Under the pieces are notes generated by a model, which had not been told where the DNA came from, ran no database searches, and saw nothing but the letters and a program-made list of their open reading frames with translations. A stretch of DNA of 64,000 nucleotides. Source: Myxococcales bacterium UBA1660. Lineage in GTDB: Bacteria > Myxococcota_A > Polyangia > Polyangiales > Houyiibacteriaceae. The stretch is from positions 14,557-78,556 of the forward strand of contig DCLA01000020.1 in assembly GCA_002320815.1 (NCBI GenBank), read 5' to 3'. A program made the position numbers and the translations under genes. Positions 1 to 8,597 of the stretch are shown here, piece by piece; position 1 is the stretch's first letter; each line of letters begins with the position of its first letter.

Positions 1-1
1 C

Positions 2-166
2 CTCGACGTGGACCACCTGGGCCACCCGATCCAAGCGGAGCTCCTCTACGTGGTGGCCGCCCTCGCCGAGGCCGCGCGCCTGCTCGAGGCGGCCCACGCC
101 GAGCTCGACGAGCCCACCGGCGCCGCGCTGAGCGCCGCCTTCCGCGAGCGCTTCACCACCCTCTGA
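2..166 (+). CDS. C-terminal fragment of an unidentified protein
   Basis: The frame is open from the left edge and ends in TGA at 164-166, giving the last 54 residues of a protein whose start lies outside the window. The fragment is Ala/Leu/Glu-rich and reads as amphipathic helix (for example LLYVVAALAEAARLLEAAHAEL). Codon use matches the neighbouring real genes. I do not recognise the family. It lies 37 bp upstream of the HD phosphohydrolase on the same strand. Confidence 0.5.
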   Translation, partial: LDVDHLGHPIQAELLYVVAALAEAARLLEAAHAELDEPTGAALSAAFRERFTTL

Positions 167-203
167 CGCTTGCCAACGGGCCCCAGACGTCTAGGGTTCG
201 GCC

Positions 204-1547
204 GTGATCCTGCGGGACCCCATCCACGGCCTGGTCGAGTTCGAGGGCGACGACCAGGAGGTCGTCGAGGCGCTCCTCGCTACCCGCGAGGTGCAGCGCC
301 TGCGGCGGGTGCGCCAGCTGGGGCTCACCTCCCTGGTCTTCCCCGGCGCCGAGCACTCGCGCTTCGCCCACGCGGTGGGCGCGGCCCACGTGATGACCCG
401 GCTGCTCGGCCGGGTCCGCCGGGTCGAGGGCGTGCTCCCGGCGGACCAGCGCCTGGACCGGGACGCCGCCCGCGAGGCTCTCGCGGCCGCGCTCCTGCAC
501 GATCTGGGACACGGGCCCTTCAGCCACCTCTTCGAGGACGTGATGCCCGACGCGCGGCACCACGAGGACTGGACCCGGGACATCATCCGCGACCCGTCCA
601 CCGAGGTGCACGGCGCCCTCGAGCGCCTGTCCGCGGGGATGGCCGACCGGGTCGCCGATCTGCTCGCTGGGCATCACCGGCTGACGTACCTCGCCCGCAC
701 GGTGAGCGGCACCCTCGACGTGGACCGCGCCGACTACCTGCTCCGCGACAGCCACATGACCGGCGCCCGCTACGGTCTCTACGATCTGGACTGGCTGTTG
801 CGGGCGCTCACCTTCGGCCAGGTCCCCGAGGCCGATGGCGGCGAGTGGGTCCTGGCCATCGAGGGCCGCAAGGGCCTGCCGCCCATCGAGGGGTTCTTCC
901 TGGGGCGGCACTTCATGTACGAACAGGTCTACCACCACAAGGCCACCCGCGCGGGCGAAGCGCTGGTCCGGGGGGTCCTGGCGCGCACCGCGGAGCTCAT
1001 CCGCGACGGGGACCTCGCGGCGGTGGGAGACGTTCCCGAAGGCTTGGCCCGGGCGGCCCGCGGTGAGCCGGTCTCGCTCGGCGCCTACCTGGATCTCGAC
1101 GACTCCCAGCTCCTGGCGAGCGTGGCTCGCTGGGCCCGCTCCTCGGACCCCTTCCTGGCCGAGCACGCGGCGCGCCTCCTCGAGCGACGCTTGCCCAAGA
1201 CCTTGCCGCTTCCGGACGACGAAGCCGTCTGGGAGGAGGTCCAGCGCCGCGCCCGCGGGGTCGCCGACGCCGCCGGGGGGCGGGCCGAGCTCACCGTCTA
1301 CGTCGACGTGGCCAAGGACGTTCCCTATCCGGAGCCGGCCACCGGCGCCGGCGGCCTCTGGATCCAGATTCGACACCAGCCCATGCGCCGCCTCGGCGAG
1401 GTCTCCTTCCTCCTCGGGGAGCTCCGCAACAAGCGCATCCGCCGGCCCCGGCTGATCTTCCCCGCGCCCCTGCGGGCGGCCGTGGTCGACGCCGTCCGCG
1501 ACCTCCTCACCGACGACGAGCCGACCCTCGTCGCCCCCAGCTCATGA
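204..1547 (+). CDS. HD-domain phosphohydrolase (dGTPase/SAMHD1-like)
   Basis: A 447-residue cytosolic protein opening with the family hallmark RDPIHGLVEF. It carries the metal-binding HD set: EHSRFAHAVG (His51, His56), LLHDLGHGPFSH (His99-Asp100) and a later DVDRADYLLRDS near residue 172. This layout is typical of the COG1078 HD superfamily related to dNTP triphosphohydrolases and SAMHD1. The exact substrate cannot be read from sequence; (d)NTP hydrolysis is inference from the family. The length is normal. The stop overlaps the next start by 4 bp (ATGA at 1544-1547), so the genes are translationally coupled, although the next product is an envelope protein. Confidence 0.88.
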   Translation: MILRDPIHGLVEFEGDDQEVVEALLATREVQRLRRVRQLGLTSLVFPGAEHSRFAHAVGAAHVMTRLLGRVRRVEGVLPADQRLDRDAAREALAAALLHDLGHGPFSHLFEDVMPDARHHEDWTRDIIRDPSTEVHGALERLSAGMADRVADLLAGHHRLTYLARTVSGTLDVDRADYLLRDSHMTGARYGLYDLDWLLRALTFGQVPEADGGEWVLAIEGRKGLPPIEGFFLGRHFMYEQVYHHKATRAGEALVRGVLARTAELIRDGDLAAVGDVPEGLARAARGEPVSLGAYLDLDDSQLLASVARWARSSDPFLAEHAARLLERRLPKTLPLPDDEAVWEEVQRRARGVADAAGGRAELTVYVDVAKDVPYPEPATGAGGLWIQIRHQPMRRLGEVSFLLGELRNKRIRRPRLIFPAPLRAAVVDAVRDLLTDDEPTLVAPSS

Positions 1548-2494
1548 CTCGCATCCTTCCTCTCCTGACCGCCCTCGCGCTGCTCCCCGCCGTCGCGGAC
1601 GCCGCCGACGAACCGGACCCCATCACCGTGGCCCTCACGCCCCTGGCGGACCACGGCCCCTACAAGTGGCGGCTTCAGATCCGAGCCGACGAGGCCCGCG
1701 AGGTGGCCACCGACCGGCGGCTCCTCCGCCTCACGGTCCGGCCGAAGGTCGAGGGCCGACGCCGCTCGCCGCGACTTCGCTGCACCCACGCCGACGCGCC
1801 GCGTCGGGCGACACGCACCCAGGCCATGGTCGCCGGCGAGACCTACGAGGAGTGGGTCGACCTGCGCATGTATTGCTGGGGGAGGGCGCTCCGGGCCCTG
1901 GAGAGTGGCGAAGCCACCGTCGAGGTCGAGTACGGCTTCGCCGGCCGCGGCCGGGATCGCTTCGTGGCGCGCACCGAAGGCGAGCGCCGACCGCCCCATC
2001 GCGTGAGCGGCGGCGAGATCGCCTGGACCGCGCCCGCCGCAGGCGTCGAGACCGAGGCCCCCGTCGAGGTGGGCCTCCGCCCGACCTCGAGCCGCGGGAC
2101 CCCGCGCCTGCAGCCCACGCTGCGCGCCGCGAGCGGGAGCCCGCGGGTCTACCTCCGGGACGATCTCTGGTCCTTCACCGTCCGGGGGCCCCTGGGGACC
2201 GTCGAGTGCCGCGCGCCGCGGCAGGTCATCGTCCCCATCGTCGACTTCTACTCTCGCCTGAGCCGACGGGAGCGCCGGTCCACCTTCGACGCCGACTACT
2301 TCTGCCCCGAGGACACCTTCGCGGTGCCCGGGGTCTACGAGGTCACCCCGCACATGGAGCTGATCTACGGCGCCGACGCCTACGACTTCGACGCCGTCAC
2401 CGGGACCTTCGATGGGGACCCGGCGCCGGTCCGGGTCACCCGCGGCAACTACGTGGAGCAGACCCTCGACACCCTCCCGCCGGTCGAGGGATGA
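1544..2494 (+). CDS. Secreted or periplasmic protein of unknown function
   Basis: A 316-residue protein with a clear Sec signal peptide (MTRILPLLTALALLPAVADA, cleavage probably after ADA). The mature part is beta-rich and contains paired cysteines in short motifs (LRCTH, RMYCWGR, TVECRAPR, DYFCPED), which suggests disulfides outside the cytoplasm. No catalytic motif is recognised. It is coupled to the HD gene upstream and to a one-helix membrane protein downstream, both through ATGA overlaps. Confidence 0.75.
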   Translation: MTRILPLLTALALLPAVADAADEPDPITVALTPLADHGPYKWRLQIRADEAREVATDRRLLRLTVRPKVEGRRRSPRLRCTHADAPRRATRTQAMVAGETYEEWVDLRMYCWGRALRALESGEATVEVEYGFAGRGRDRFVARTEGERRPPHRVSGGEIAWTAPAAGVETEAPVEVGLRPTSSRGTPRLQPTLRAASGSPRVYLRDDLWSFTVRGPLGTVECRAPRQVIVPIVDFYSRLSRRERRSTFDADYFCPEDTFAVPGVYEVTPHMELIYGADAYDFDAVTGTFDGDPAPVRVTRGNYVEQTLDTLPPVEG

Positions 2495-2706
2495 GCGAGG
2501 TCCGAGATCCGGTCGCGCGCCGGATCGCCGCCATTGCGCTCGTCGCGGCGCTGCTCGCGCTGGTGATGAGCGCCTACGCGGTGAACCTCGGCCTTCGCTA
2601 CCTGGACGACGTGCAGACCCTGGGCGACGCGATCCAGGAAGCCGACCGCGACGTCCCCATCGAGGAGCGAACCCTCGTGCCGCCGCCCCCCGCGCTGGCC
2701 GAGTGA
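2491..2706 (+). CDS. Small single-pass membrane protein
   Basis: A 71-residue protein starting at ATG 2491, overlapping the previous stop (ATGA). Residues about 11-32 (IAAIALVAALLALVMSAYAV) form one hydrophobic helix after a basic N-terminus (VARR), followed by an acidic tail ending in a proline run. The function is unknown. Membership in the 204-2706 operon rests on the two overlapping junctions. There are 54 bp before the next gene. Confidence 0.7.
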   Translation: MSEVRDPVARRIAAIALVAALLALVMSAYAVNLGLRYLDDVQTLGDAIQEADRDVPIEERTLVPPPPALAE

Positions 2707-2760
2707 CGTTGGCGGGAGTGAAATCGGCGAGCAAAAGTGGTAGGGCGGAAGGCTGATCCG

Positions 2761-4236
2761 ATGGCCAAGATCCTCGTAGTCGACGACCAGCGCAACATGC
2801 GCACCACGCTCGCCCTCATGCTGCGCGGTGCCGGCCACGACGTGGACGAAGCCGAGGACGGCGACGTCGCCTGTGCCAAGGTGGTCGAGGACTCCTACGA
2901 CCTGGTGCTCACCGACCTGAAGATGGGCGCCACCGACGGCATGGACGTGCTCCGGCACGCCCGAGAGAAGTCGCCGCTCACCGAGGTCATCGTCATGACC
3001 GCCTACGGCACCATCGAGAGCGCGGTCGAGGCCATGCGGGTCGGGGCCCACGACTACATCCAGAAGCCCTTCGCCGAGGAGGCGCTCCTGGTGAAGGTGG
3101 AGAAGGCCCTCGAGAAGCGGCAGCTCGCCGGCGAGGTGTCGGTGATGGCCGCGGAGTTCCGCGACCGGTACCACTTCGACAACATCATCGGCCGCTCCCA
3201 GGCCATCCGCGACGTGCTGGGCCGCATCGTGCGCATCGCCCCCACGCCGGCGACGGTGTTGATCACCGGCGAAAGCGGCACCGGTAAGGAGCTGGTCGCG
3301 CGGGCCATCCACGCGAACTCGCTGCGGTCCGAGCGCCCCTTCGTGGGCGTGAACTGTGCCGCCATCACCGAGACGCTCCTCGAGAGCGAGCTCTTCGGGC
3401 ACGTGCGCGGTGCGTTCACCGGCGCCGTCAGCTCCCGTAAGGGCCTCTTCGAGGAGGCCAACGGGGGCACCTTCTTCTTCGACGAGATCGCCGAGACCCC
3501 CCCGAGCTTCCAGGCGAAGCTGCTCCGGGCCATCCAGGAGGGCGAGGTTCGCCGCCTGGGCGACAACCGCGCGTTCCACGTGGACGTGCGCATCATCGCG
3601 GCGACCAACAAGGATCTGAAGCAGTCCATCGAGGACAAGGAGTTCCGCGAGGACCTCTACTACCGCCTCCGGGGCGTGGCGGTGGACGTCCCCGCCCTGC
3701 GCAACCGCACCGAGGACCTCCGCGAGCTCAGCGAGGCCCTCCTCCGCCGCATCGGCGACGAGCGGGGCGAGCCGCCGAAGCGGGTCGGGACCGATGTCCT
3801 GCAGATGCTCGCGCGCCACCGCTGGCCCGGCAACGTCCGCGAGTTGCAGAACGTGCTCCGCAGCGCCAGTCTCTTCAGCGACGGTCCCATGTTGCGGACC
3901 GAAGATTTCTCCGCCTTCTCCGAAACGTTCACGCCCCCCGCGGCGTCGGAGGGCACGACGGCAGACTCGGTGAACGACGATCGCGCCGACCTGCTGCCGC
4001 CGCCGCCCCTGGAGGAGGCGATCTACGAAAGAATCCGCGAGGGCGACAATTCTCTCCTGGAGATGAAAAAAGTCATCGAGAGAGAATGCATCGTTCGTGC
4101 AATGTCCGAGGCAGACGGTAATATTACTCGCGCAGCCGAGCTTCTGGGGATGAAGCGCCCCAGACTCTCACAGCTCGTGAAGCAACACGGGCTGAATACC
4201 TGCAAGCGAGGCAAGTCTCGAGGAAAGTCCAAGTGA
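2761..4236 (+). CDS. NtrC-family sigma-54-dependent response regulator
   Basis: A 491-residue transcription activator. The receiver domain (1-120) has Asp8-Asp9, phospho-acceptor Asp52 and Lys102. The AAA+ domain (about 140-375) has Walker A GESGTGKE (170-177), an intact GAFTGA sigma-54 contact loop (217-222) and Walker B GGTFFFDEI (235-243). The C-terminus is a Fis-type helix-turn-helix (ITRAAELLGMKRPRLSQLVK). ATG 2761 is chosen because GCGGAAGGC lies about 8 nt upstream and translation then begins exactly at the receiver (MAKILVVDD); a GTG at 2737 is also in frame. No histidine kinase is encoded nearby, so it is an orphan regulator. The coding DNA from about 4020 is visibly AT-richer than the rest. 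Confidence 0.95.
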   Translation: MAKILVVDDQRNMRTTLALMLRGAGHDVDEAEDGDVACAKVVEDSYDLVLTDLKMGATDGMDVLRHAREKSPLTEVIVMTAYGTIESAVEAMRVGAHDYIQKPFAEEALLVKVEKALEKRQLAGEVSVMAAEFRDRYHFDNIIGRSQAIRDVLGRIVRIAPTPATVLITGESGTGKELVARAIHANSLRSERPFVGVNCAAITETLLESELFGHVRGAFTGAVSSRKGLFEEANGGTFFFDEIAETPPSFQAKLLRAIQEGEVRRLGDNRAFHVDVRIIAATNKDLKQSIEDKEFREDLYYRLRGVAVDVPALRNRTEDLRELSEALLRRIGDERGEPPKRVGTDVLQMLARHRWPGNVRELQNVLRSASLFSDGPMLRTEDFSAFSETFTPPAASEGTTADSVNDDRADLLPPPPLEEAIYERIREGDNSLLEMKKVIERECIVRAMSEADGNITRAAELLGMKRPRLSQLVKQHGLNTCKRGKSRGKSK

Positions 4237-4934
4237 TGAGGCTGGGTAGGATGATGAACGCTGGTACGAAGCAGCGCGGGAGGGGACCCGCCATCGGCTC
4301 ACGGAGCCGCTGGAGTGCCCTGCTGTGCGTGATCGCGCTGGTGGGTTGCACCGGTGACGACGACCTCGTCGGCGCCACCACCGCATCGAGCGCCCTCGGC
4401 GCCACCCGCCTGCCCGAGGTAGAGCGCGGGGTGTGGGAGCTCGCCCCCGCCGGCTGCGAGGGTCTCCTCGCGGACCTCGACTGGACCTTCGGCGTCGCCG
4501 CCGGTGCCCCGGAACTGGTGGTCGTCAGCGATCCCTTCGGCGCCCCGGTCTGCGCGGACACCTACTCGGCCGTGGACGCCGAGCTCCGCGACATCGGCTC
4601 CGGCGCGGTGGACCAGCTCTGGCAGAGCTACGTCACCACGCTCCAGGAGCTCGAGGTCTACTCGGGCATGAACCACGCGACCGCGCCGCCGACGGCCGCG
4701 GTCGATGGGAACGTGGTCGAGGACGCTCGCACGCCTTTCATGGGCGACCCGAACCCGCAGCCGAACCGGGGCTTCGACCCGGTCGAGCTCCAGAACGAGC
4801 CCAACCCCCAGCCGAACGACACCGGCGACATGGGTGGCATGGGCGGGGGCGGCACCTCCAGCGAAGCCTTCCGGCCCAACGTGACCGAGCCCACCGACGC
4901 GATCGCGCCGACGACCCAGGCCGCGGGCATCTGA
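4236..4934 (+). CDS. Putative lipoprotein coupled to the NtrC-type regulator
   Basis: A protein of about 232 residues whose ATG overlaps the regulator's stop (TGATG). An N-terminal Arg/Lys-rich stretch leads to a hydrophobic segment ending in the lipobox CVIALVGC, followed by TGDDD, so it is probably lipidated. An alternative start is ATG 4251, preceded by GGTAGG. The C-terminal third is low complexity, with two copies of a P-NPQPN motif and a Gly/Met run. No enzymatic motif is seen. It may be an envelope output or sensor of the regulator, but that rests only on adjacency. Confidence 0.7.
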   Translation: MRLGRMMNAGTKQRGRGPAIGSRSRWSALLCVIALVGCTGDDDLVGATTASSALGATRLPEVERGVWELAPAGCEGLLADLDWTFGVAAGAPELVVVSDPFGAPVCADTYSAVDAELRDIGSGAVDQLWQSYVTTLQELEVYSGMNHATAPPTAAVDGNVVEDARTPFMGDPNPQPNRGFDPVELQNEPNPQPNDTGDMGGMGGGGTSSEAFRPNVTEPTDAIAPTTQAAGI

Positions 4935-4955
4935 GCTCCGGTCCTCGGGACCTCC

Positions 4956-4988
4956 GAACGCGGTCGGCGAGCTTCGCCGGCCGCGTTC
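4956..4988. terminator. Bidirectional hairpin between convergent genes
   Basis: A near-perfect inverted repeat with outer arms GAACGCGG/CCGCGTTC and inner arms GGCGA/TCGCC around a 3-nt loop. It sits exactly between the stops of the lipoprotein (4934) and the leftward methyltransferase (4987-4989). There is no strong T-run, so its efficiency as an intrinsic terminator is uncertain. Confidence 0.6.
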
Positions 4989-5814
4989 ACGGGTGGGCGA
5001 GTCGGTCCCGGACGGCGGCCAGGTGCGCGGGGCCGGTCCCGCAGCAGCCCCCGACGACCGTCGCGCCCAGATCGACCCATTCGGCAGCCAGCTCGGCGTA
5101 GCGACGAGCGCCGAACCCGGGGTCGCTCTGCCAGCCGATGGCGTCGTCTGCGGAGCCCGCGTTCGCGTAGGCGCCGAAGGGCACGCCGACCCGGGCCAGC
5201 TCCCGGAGGTAGTCGGCCGTGACCGGAGCCGGCGTGCAGTTCACCAGGACGACGGCGGCCCCCGCGGCCGCCACCTGCTCGGCGGCGCGCGCCAGCCCCA
5301 GCGGGTCGAAGAGGTCGGCGTCGGGGCCGGCGGTCAGGCTCGCCCAGACCTCGGGGGCGCCGCTCTCACGCGCCGCCTGGACCGCGGCGACGGCCTCGGT
5401 GGCCAGGGGGAAGGTCTCGCAGAGCACGAGGTCGCAGCCCGCGTCCACGAGCACCTCGGCCATCTGCCGGTGCGCCGCCGAGGCGCCCTCCCCCGGACTC
5501 AAGTCCGGACGGTAGCAGTCCGCCAGCGGCGCGATGGAGCCGGCGACCCGCCCGGTCCCGGCGCCCCCGCGCGCGAGACGCACGGCGACCCGGGTGAGCT
5601 CGCGCCAGCTCTCCCCCACGTCGGACTCACGGGTCCGGAAGGTGTTGGTGGTGTGGACCGTGGCGCCCGCCTCCGCGTAGGCCCGGTGGATGGCGAGGAC
5701 CTCATCGGGGGCGCCGCGCAGCGCCCCCGCGCTCCAGGTGGGGAGCGGCGTGGCGACCCCGCGGGCCGCCAGCTCCGTGCCCATCGGACCATCGAGGAGG
5801 ACGACCCGGCTCAC
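4987..5814 (-). CDS. Homocysteine S-methyltransferase family protein
   Basis: A 275-residue protein starting with the family motif LLDGPMGTEL. It carries the zinc-cysteine set of Pfam S-methyl_trans proteins: VLVNCTP in the middle and the double cysteine of VVGGCCGTGP near the C-terminus. Members transfer a methyl group from S-methylmethionine, methylated amines or betaine to a thiol such as homocysteine; the donor here is unknown. It is a stand-alone domain, far shorter than MetH. The GTG start overlaps the GMC oxidoreductase stop (GTGA at 5811-5814). It is the last gene of a four-gene regulated operon, so its donor may come from the same pathway. Confidence 0.85.
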   Translation of the reverse strand: MSRVVLLDGPMGTELAARGVATPLPTWSAGALRGAPDEVLAIHRAYAEAGATVHTTNTFRTRESDVGESWRELTRVAVRLARGGAGTGRVAGSIAPLADCYRPDLSPGEGASAAHRQMAEVLVDAGCDLVLCETFPLATEAVAAVQAARESGAPEVWASLTAGPDADLFDPLGLARAAEQVAAAGAAVVLVNCTPAPVTADYLRELARVGVPFGAYANAGSADDAIGWQSDPGFGARRYAELAAEWVDLGATVVGGCCGTGPAHLAAVRDRLAHP

Positions 5815-7337
5815 GCGGCGCGGCGCCGCCCGCGGCTCGCCGCCAGCTGCTCCGCGGCCCGATACACCACCGCCATGATCGCGTGCTGGGGGTTCACGCC
5901 CATGTTCGTGGGGAACACGCTGGCGTCCATCACGTAGAGGCCGCTCACCTGGTGGCTCTGGAGCTGCGGGTCCACCACGCTTCGCGAGGGATCCGCGCCG
6001 GCCACCGCGGTGCCGAAGAGGTGGGAGGCGACCAGATGGACCTGGTTCCGGCCCAGCGGCAACCGCGCCGCGTGCTCGAGCTCGTCCTCGGTGCGGAGCA
6101 CCTCGGGGTAGCCGTCGATGCCGGGGTAGACCTCGCGCGCGCCGGCGGCGAAGAGCATCCGCCCGATGGTCACGAAGGCGTCCTTCATCTTCGCCATGTC
6201 GCGGTCGGTGGGCGCGAACGAGATGGAGGGCCCCAGGAGTCCGGGCCGGATGCGGCCGTGGGCCTCCATGCGGACCTGCGCGCACCACTGGGCGTAGTGG
6301 TCCAGGTGCTTCATGCGCTCCTGCCACTCGGCGCCGACGCCGGGGAGCCGGGCGGCGAGCATCTCGGGCGGGAGCGAGAGGCTCTCCACCTTGAAGCCCC
6401 GGGATCGCATGGGGACCTCGTATCCCTGCGTCGCGCCGTAGGCCATGCGCACCGGCTCGTCGAAGCGACCCAACATGGCCGCGCCCGGGTGGGCCTGGAA
6501 GCGCTCTCCGACCTGGCCGCGCAGGCCGCTGCGCCGGAGGATGATCGGGGTGTGGACCACGCCGGCGGCCACGACCACGTTCTCCGCGCGGACCTGGAAG
6601 CGACCGACGGGCTCCCGGGTCTCGGGGTCCAGGGCCATCCCCAGGACGCCCACGGCGCGCCCGTTCTCGATCCAGACCCGGTCGACCCGGGCCAGGGTCC
6701 GCAGCCGCGCGCCATCGGCGATGGCCCGGGGCACGTAGGAGACGTCCATCGACTGCCGGTTCTCGTTGGGGCAGCCCTGGAGGCACTCGCCGTTCGCCTC
6801 GCAGCGGCCCGCGTTCCGGGTCATCGGCTTGCCGGGGAGCCCCAGCGCCTTGCTGGCCTTGGCCATCAGCGCGCCGTTGCCTCCCAGGAGGTCCTCCCGG
6901 GTCTCTTCGACCTCGAGGTCCTCCTCGATGACGTCGTAGATGCGCTCGAACTCGGTCGCGTCGACCAGGCTGGCCAAGCCATGGTTCCGGATCCAGTCCT
7001 CGCGTACGTCCTCCGGCATCCGCCAGATGATGCCGCTGTTGATCGCCGTGCTCCCGCCGACGCACTTCCCCTGGAGCACCACGAGGGGCGAGAGGTCGCC
7101 GCTCGCCTGCGTGCCGCCCTCACGCATGGTGGAGGCGAGGGCCGCGGGGACGTCACGGGGGCGGTCGGCGGTGACCAGCTTCGGTCCCTCCTCGAGCATC
7201 AGCACGTCCACGCCCTGGGCCGCGAGGACGCGCGCGGCCGTCGCGCCACCGGCGCCCGTTCCCACGACGAGGGTGTGCGCCCGGTCTTCCCAGACCGGCT
7301 TGCCGAACATCGAGACCAACGTCTGCTTCAGACCCAT
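5811..7337 (-). CDS. GMC-family FAD-dependent oxidoreductase
   Basis: A 508-residue flavoprotein. The N-terminal Rossmann motif VVGTGAGGATAARVL (about 24-38) binds FAD and is followed by the acidic end of beta-2 (LMLEEG). A Cys-containing NAGRCEANGECLQGCPNENR stretch and the C-terminal ASHLFGTA and GVNPQHAIM motifs supply the His/Asn pair of glucose-methanol-choline enzymes. Related proteins oxidise alcohols (choline, long-chain alcohols, sterols). The substrate is unknown. The start overlaps the stop of the small upstream gene by 1 bp (TGATG at 7337). Confidence 0.9.
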   Translation of the reverse strand: MGLKQTLVSMFGKPVWEDRAHTLVVGTGAGGATAARVLAAQGVDVLMLEEGPKLVTADRPRDVPAALASTMREGGTQASGDLSPLVVLQGKCVGGSTAINSGIIWRMPEDVREDWIRNHGLASLVDATEFERIYDVIEEDLEVEETREDLLGGNGALMAKASKALGLPGKPMTRNAGRCEANGECLQGCPNENRQSMDVSYVPRAIADGARLRTLARVDRVWIENGRAVGVLGMALDPETREPVGRFQVRAENVVVAAGVVHTPIILRRSGLRGQVGERFQAHPGAAMLGRFDEPVRMAYGATQGYEVPMRSRGFKVESLSLPPEMLAARLPGVGAEWQERMKHLDHYAQWCAQVRMEAHGRIRPGLLGPSISFAPTDRDMAKMKDAFVTIGRMLFAAGAREVYPGIDGYPEVLRTEDELEHAARLPLGRNQVHLVASHLFGTAVAGADPSRSVVDPQLQSHQVSGLYVMDASVFPTNMGVNPQHAIMAVVYRAAEQLAASRGRRRAA

Positions 7338-7801
7338 CACGCCACCTCCTGCATCGTCTTCTTCGCCGCCTTGGAGAGCCGCAGGCGCACCGGGGTCCCC
7401 TCCGAGCGCGCCGTGTCGTAGTTCGAGCGGGCGCGAACCGTGGGCTCCCGAAGCAGCGCCATCGAGGTCTGGACCTTCATGAGCAGGGTCAGCTCCCGGA
7501 CGATCTGCAGCGGATGCTGCAGGAGGTCCTCGAGGAGCGCGATGCGCTCCGCGGTGTTCAGGCCGTCGATGAAGGTCGGCCGGGCGCGCATCCACACCGG
7601 AGACGACGCGATGAGCAGCGCCGCGGCCCGGATGCCGTAGCGGACCTTCGGGCCGCCGGCGCCGTTGAGCTCCTCGAAGGTGCCGGCGTAGTCCACCTCG
7701 CCCCGCTCGGGAGCCAAGTGCTCGGCGTCCCCGGAGCCCGGGGGCGCGAAGCCTTCCATGATGGCGGTGAGCCACTGCCGCTCGGGTTGGGTCAGCTTCA
7801 T
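7337..7801 (-). CDS. Small subunit-like partner of the GMC oxidoreductase
   Basis: A 154-residue protein, mostly helical, with no signal peptide (starts MKLTQPERQWLTAIMEGFAP). Its size, its WLTAIMEGFAPPG start and its tight coupling to the GMC gene (TGATG) resemble the helical region that precedes the FAD domain in long-chain alcohol oxidases, here encoded separately. That link is inference; no motif proves it. The ATG at 7801 overlaps the regulator stop by 4 bp (ATGA). Confidence 0.7.
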   Translation of the reverse strand: MKLTQPERQWLTAIMEGFAPPGSGDAEHLAPERGEVDYAGTFEELNGAGGPKVRYGIRAAALLIASSPVWMRARPTFIDGLNTAERIALLEDLLQHPLQIVRELTLLMKVQTSMALLREPTVRARSNYDTARSEGTPVRLRLSKAAKKTMQEVA

Positions 7802-8568
7802 GCTTCCTCTCTTTCGGGGGCGGGTCGGGGACCGGTGAGCATGCGCGCCAGGGCGCTGAGCCGGTCCAGGGTCTTGCGGTCCAGGGGCTCCAGGACCTTT
7901 GTCGCCGCGCTGCGGATGCGGTCGGGGTCCCGGGTCTCGAGCAGGTCCAGGAGCAGGTCGTAGGTGGCCAGGGTCTGGGGCGCGTTGACGATGAAAGCGG
8001 CCTCGAAGCCCGGGCTCTGCGTGATGATCCGCTGCACCGTGTTGTAGAGCAGCTCGAGGGCGAGGTTGTGGGTCGCTCGCACCAGGAGCCGAGCGAACTG
8101 CAGGTCCTCGCGCATGAACGCCTCGCCGTCCTCGAGGACGGTCTCCAGGAGCGCGCGCTGGTCGCGCAGCCCCTGCACCTCGGCGGGGGTCCCGCGCTCG
8201 GCGATGACCGCGAGGATCTGGGTGGCGACGAGGCGCCGGAACTCCAGCAGGTCCCCCAGGAGCCGGAGGGGCATCTCGCCGCCTTCGATGGCGTAGCGGG
8301 CCAGGTGCGCGATGAGGTCCACGCCGCCATGGGCGCGGAAGTCCAGGACCCGATTGCCGGCTCCATGCACCTTCTCCACCAGGCCCTCGGACTGCAGCGT
8401 GGCCAGCGCCGAGCGTAGGGTCAGCCGGCTGACACCGAGTTTCTCGGAGAGCTCGCGCTCGCCCGGGAGCATCGAGCCCGGCTCGAGGTCGCCCATGAGG
8501 ATGCCTCGGCGCAGCTCGTGGGCGGCGGCTTCGGCGGCGTTCGGTTTGCTGGAGGTTCGTCGGGCCAC
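7798..8568 (-). CDS. FadR-subfamily GntR transcriptional regulator
   Basis: About 256 residues. The N-terminal winged helix has the classic GntR signature (LRRGILMGDLEPGSMLPGERELSEKLGVSRLTLRSALATLQSEGLVEK), followed by an all-helical FCD/FadR-type effector domain. GTG 8568 is preferred over TTG 8580 because the latter would place the start inside the promoter-proximal operator palindrome; no clear ribosome-binding site precedes either, so the mRNA may be leaderless. It heads the operon with the small protein, GMC enzyme and methyltransferase and probably controls it in response to a small carboxylate or alcohol-derived ligand (inference). Confidence 0.9.
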   Translation of the reverse strand: MARRTSSKPNAAEAAAHELRRGILMGDLEPGSMLPGERELSEKLGVSRLTLRSALATLQSEGLVEKVHGAGNRVLDFRAHGGVDLIAHLARYAIEGGEMPLRLLGDLLEFRRLVATQILAVIAERGTPAEVQGLRDQRALLETVLEDGEAFMREDLQFARLLVRATHNLALELLYNTVQRIITQSPGFEAAFIVNAPQTLATYDLLLDLLETRDPDRIRSAATKVLEPLDRKTLDRLSALARMLTGPRPAPEREEA

Positions 8569-8597
8569 TGGTATTACCAATCAAAGTGGTATTACCA
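8569..8597 (-). promoter_or_regulatory. Double palindromic operator of the GntR-type regulator
   Basis: Two identical copies of TGGTATTACCA (8569-8579 and 8587-8597), each a 5-bp inverted repeat around one base, with centres 18 bp apart. They lie directly upstream of the regulator start. The TGGT-N3-ACCA shape matches the published operator form of FadR-subfamily GntR proteins (PdhR and LldR type). Autoregulation of the whole operon is the natural reading. Confidence 0.8.
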
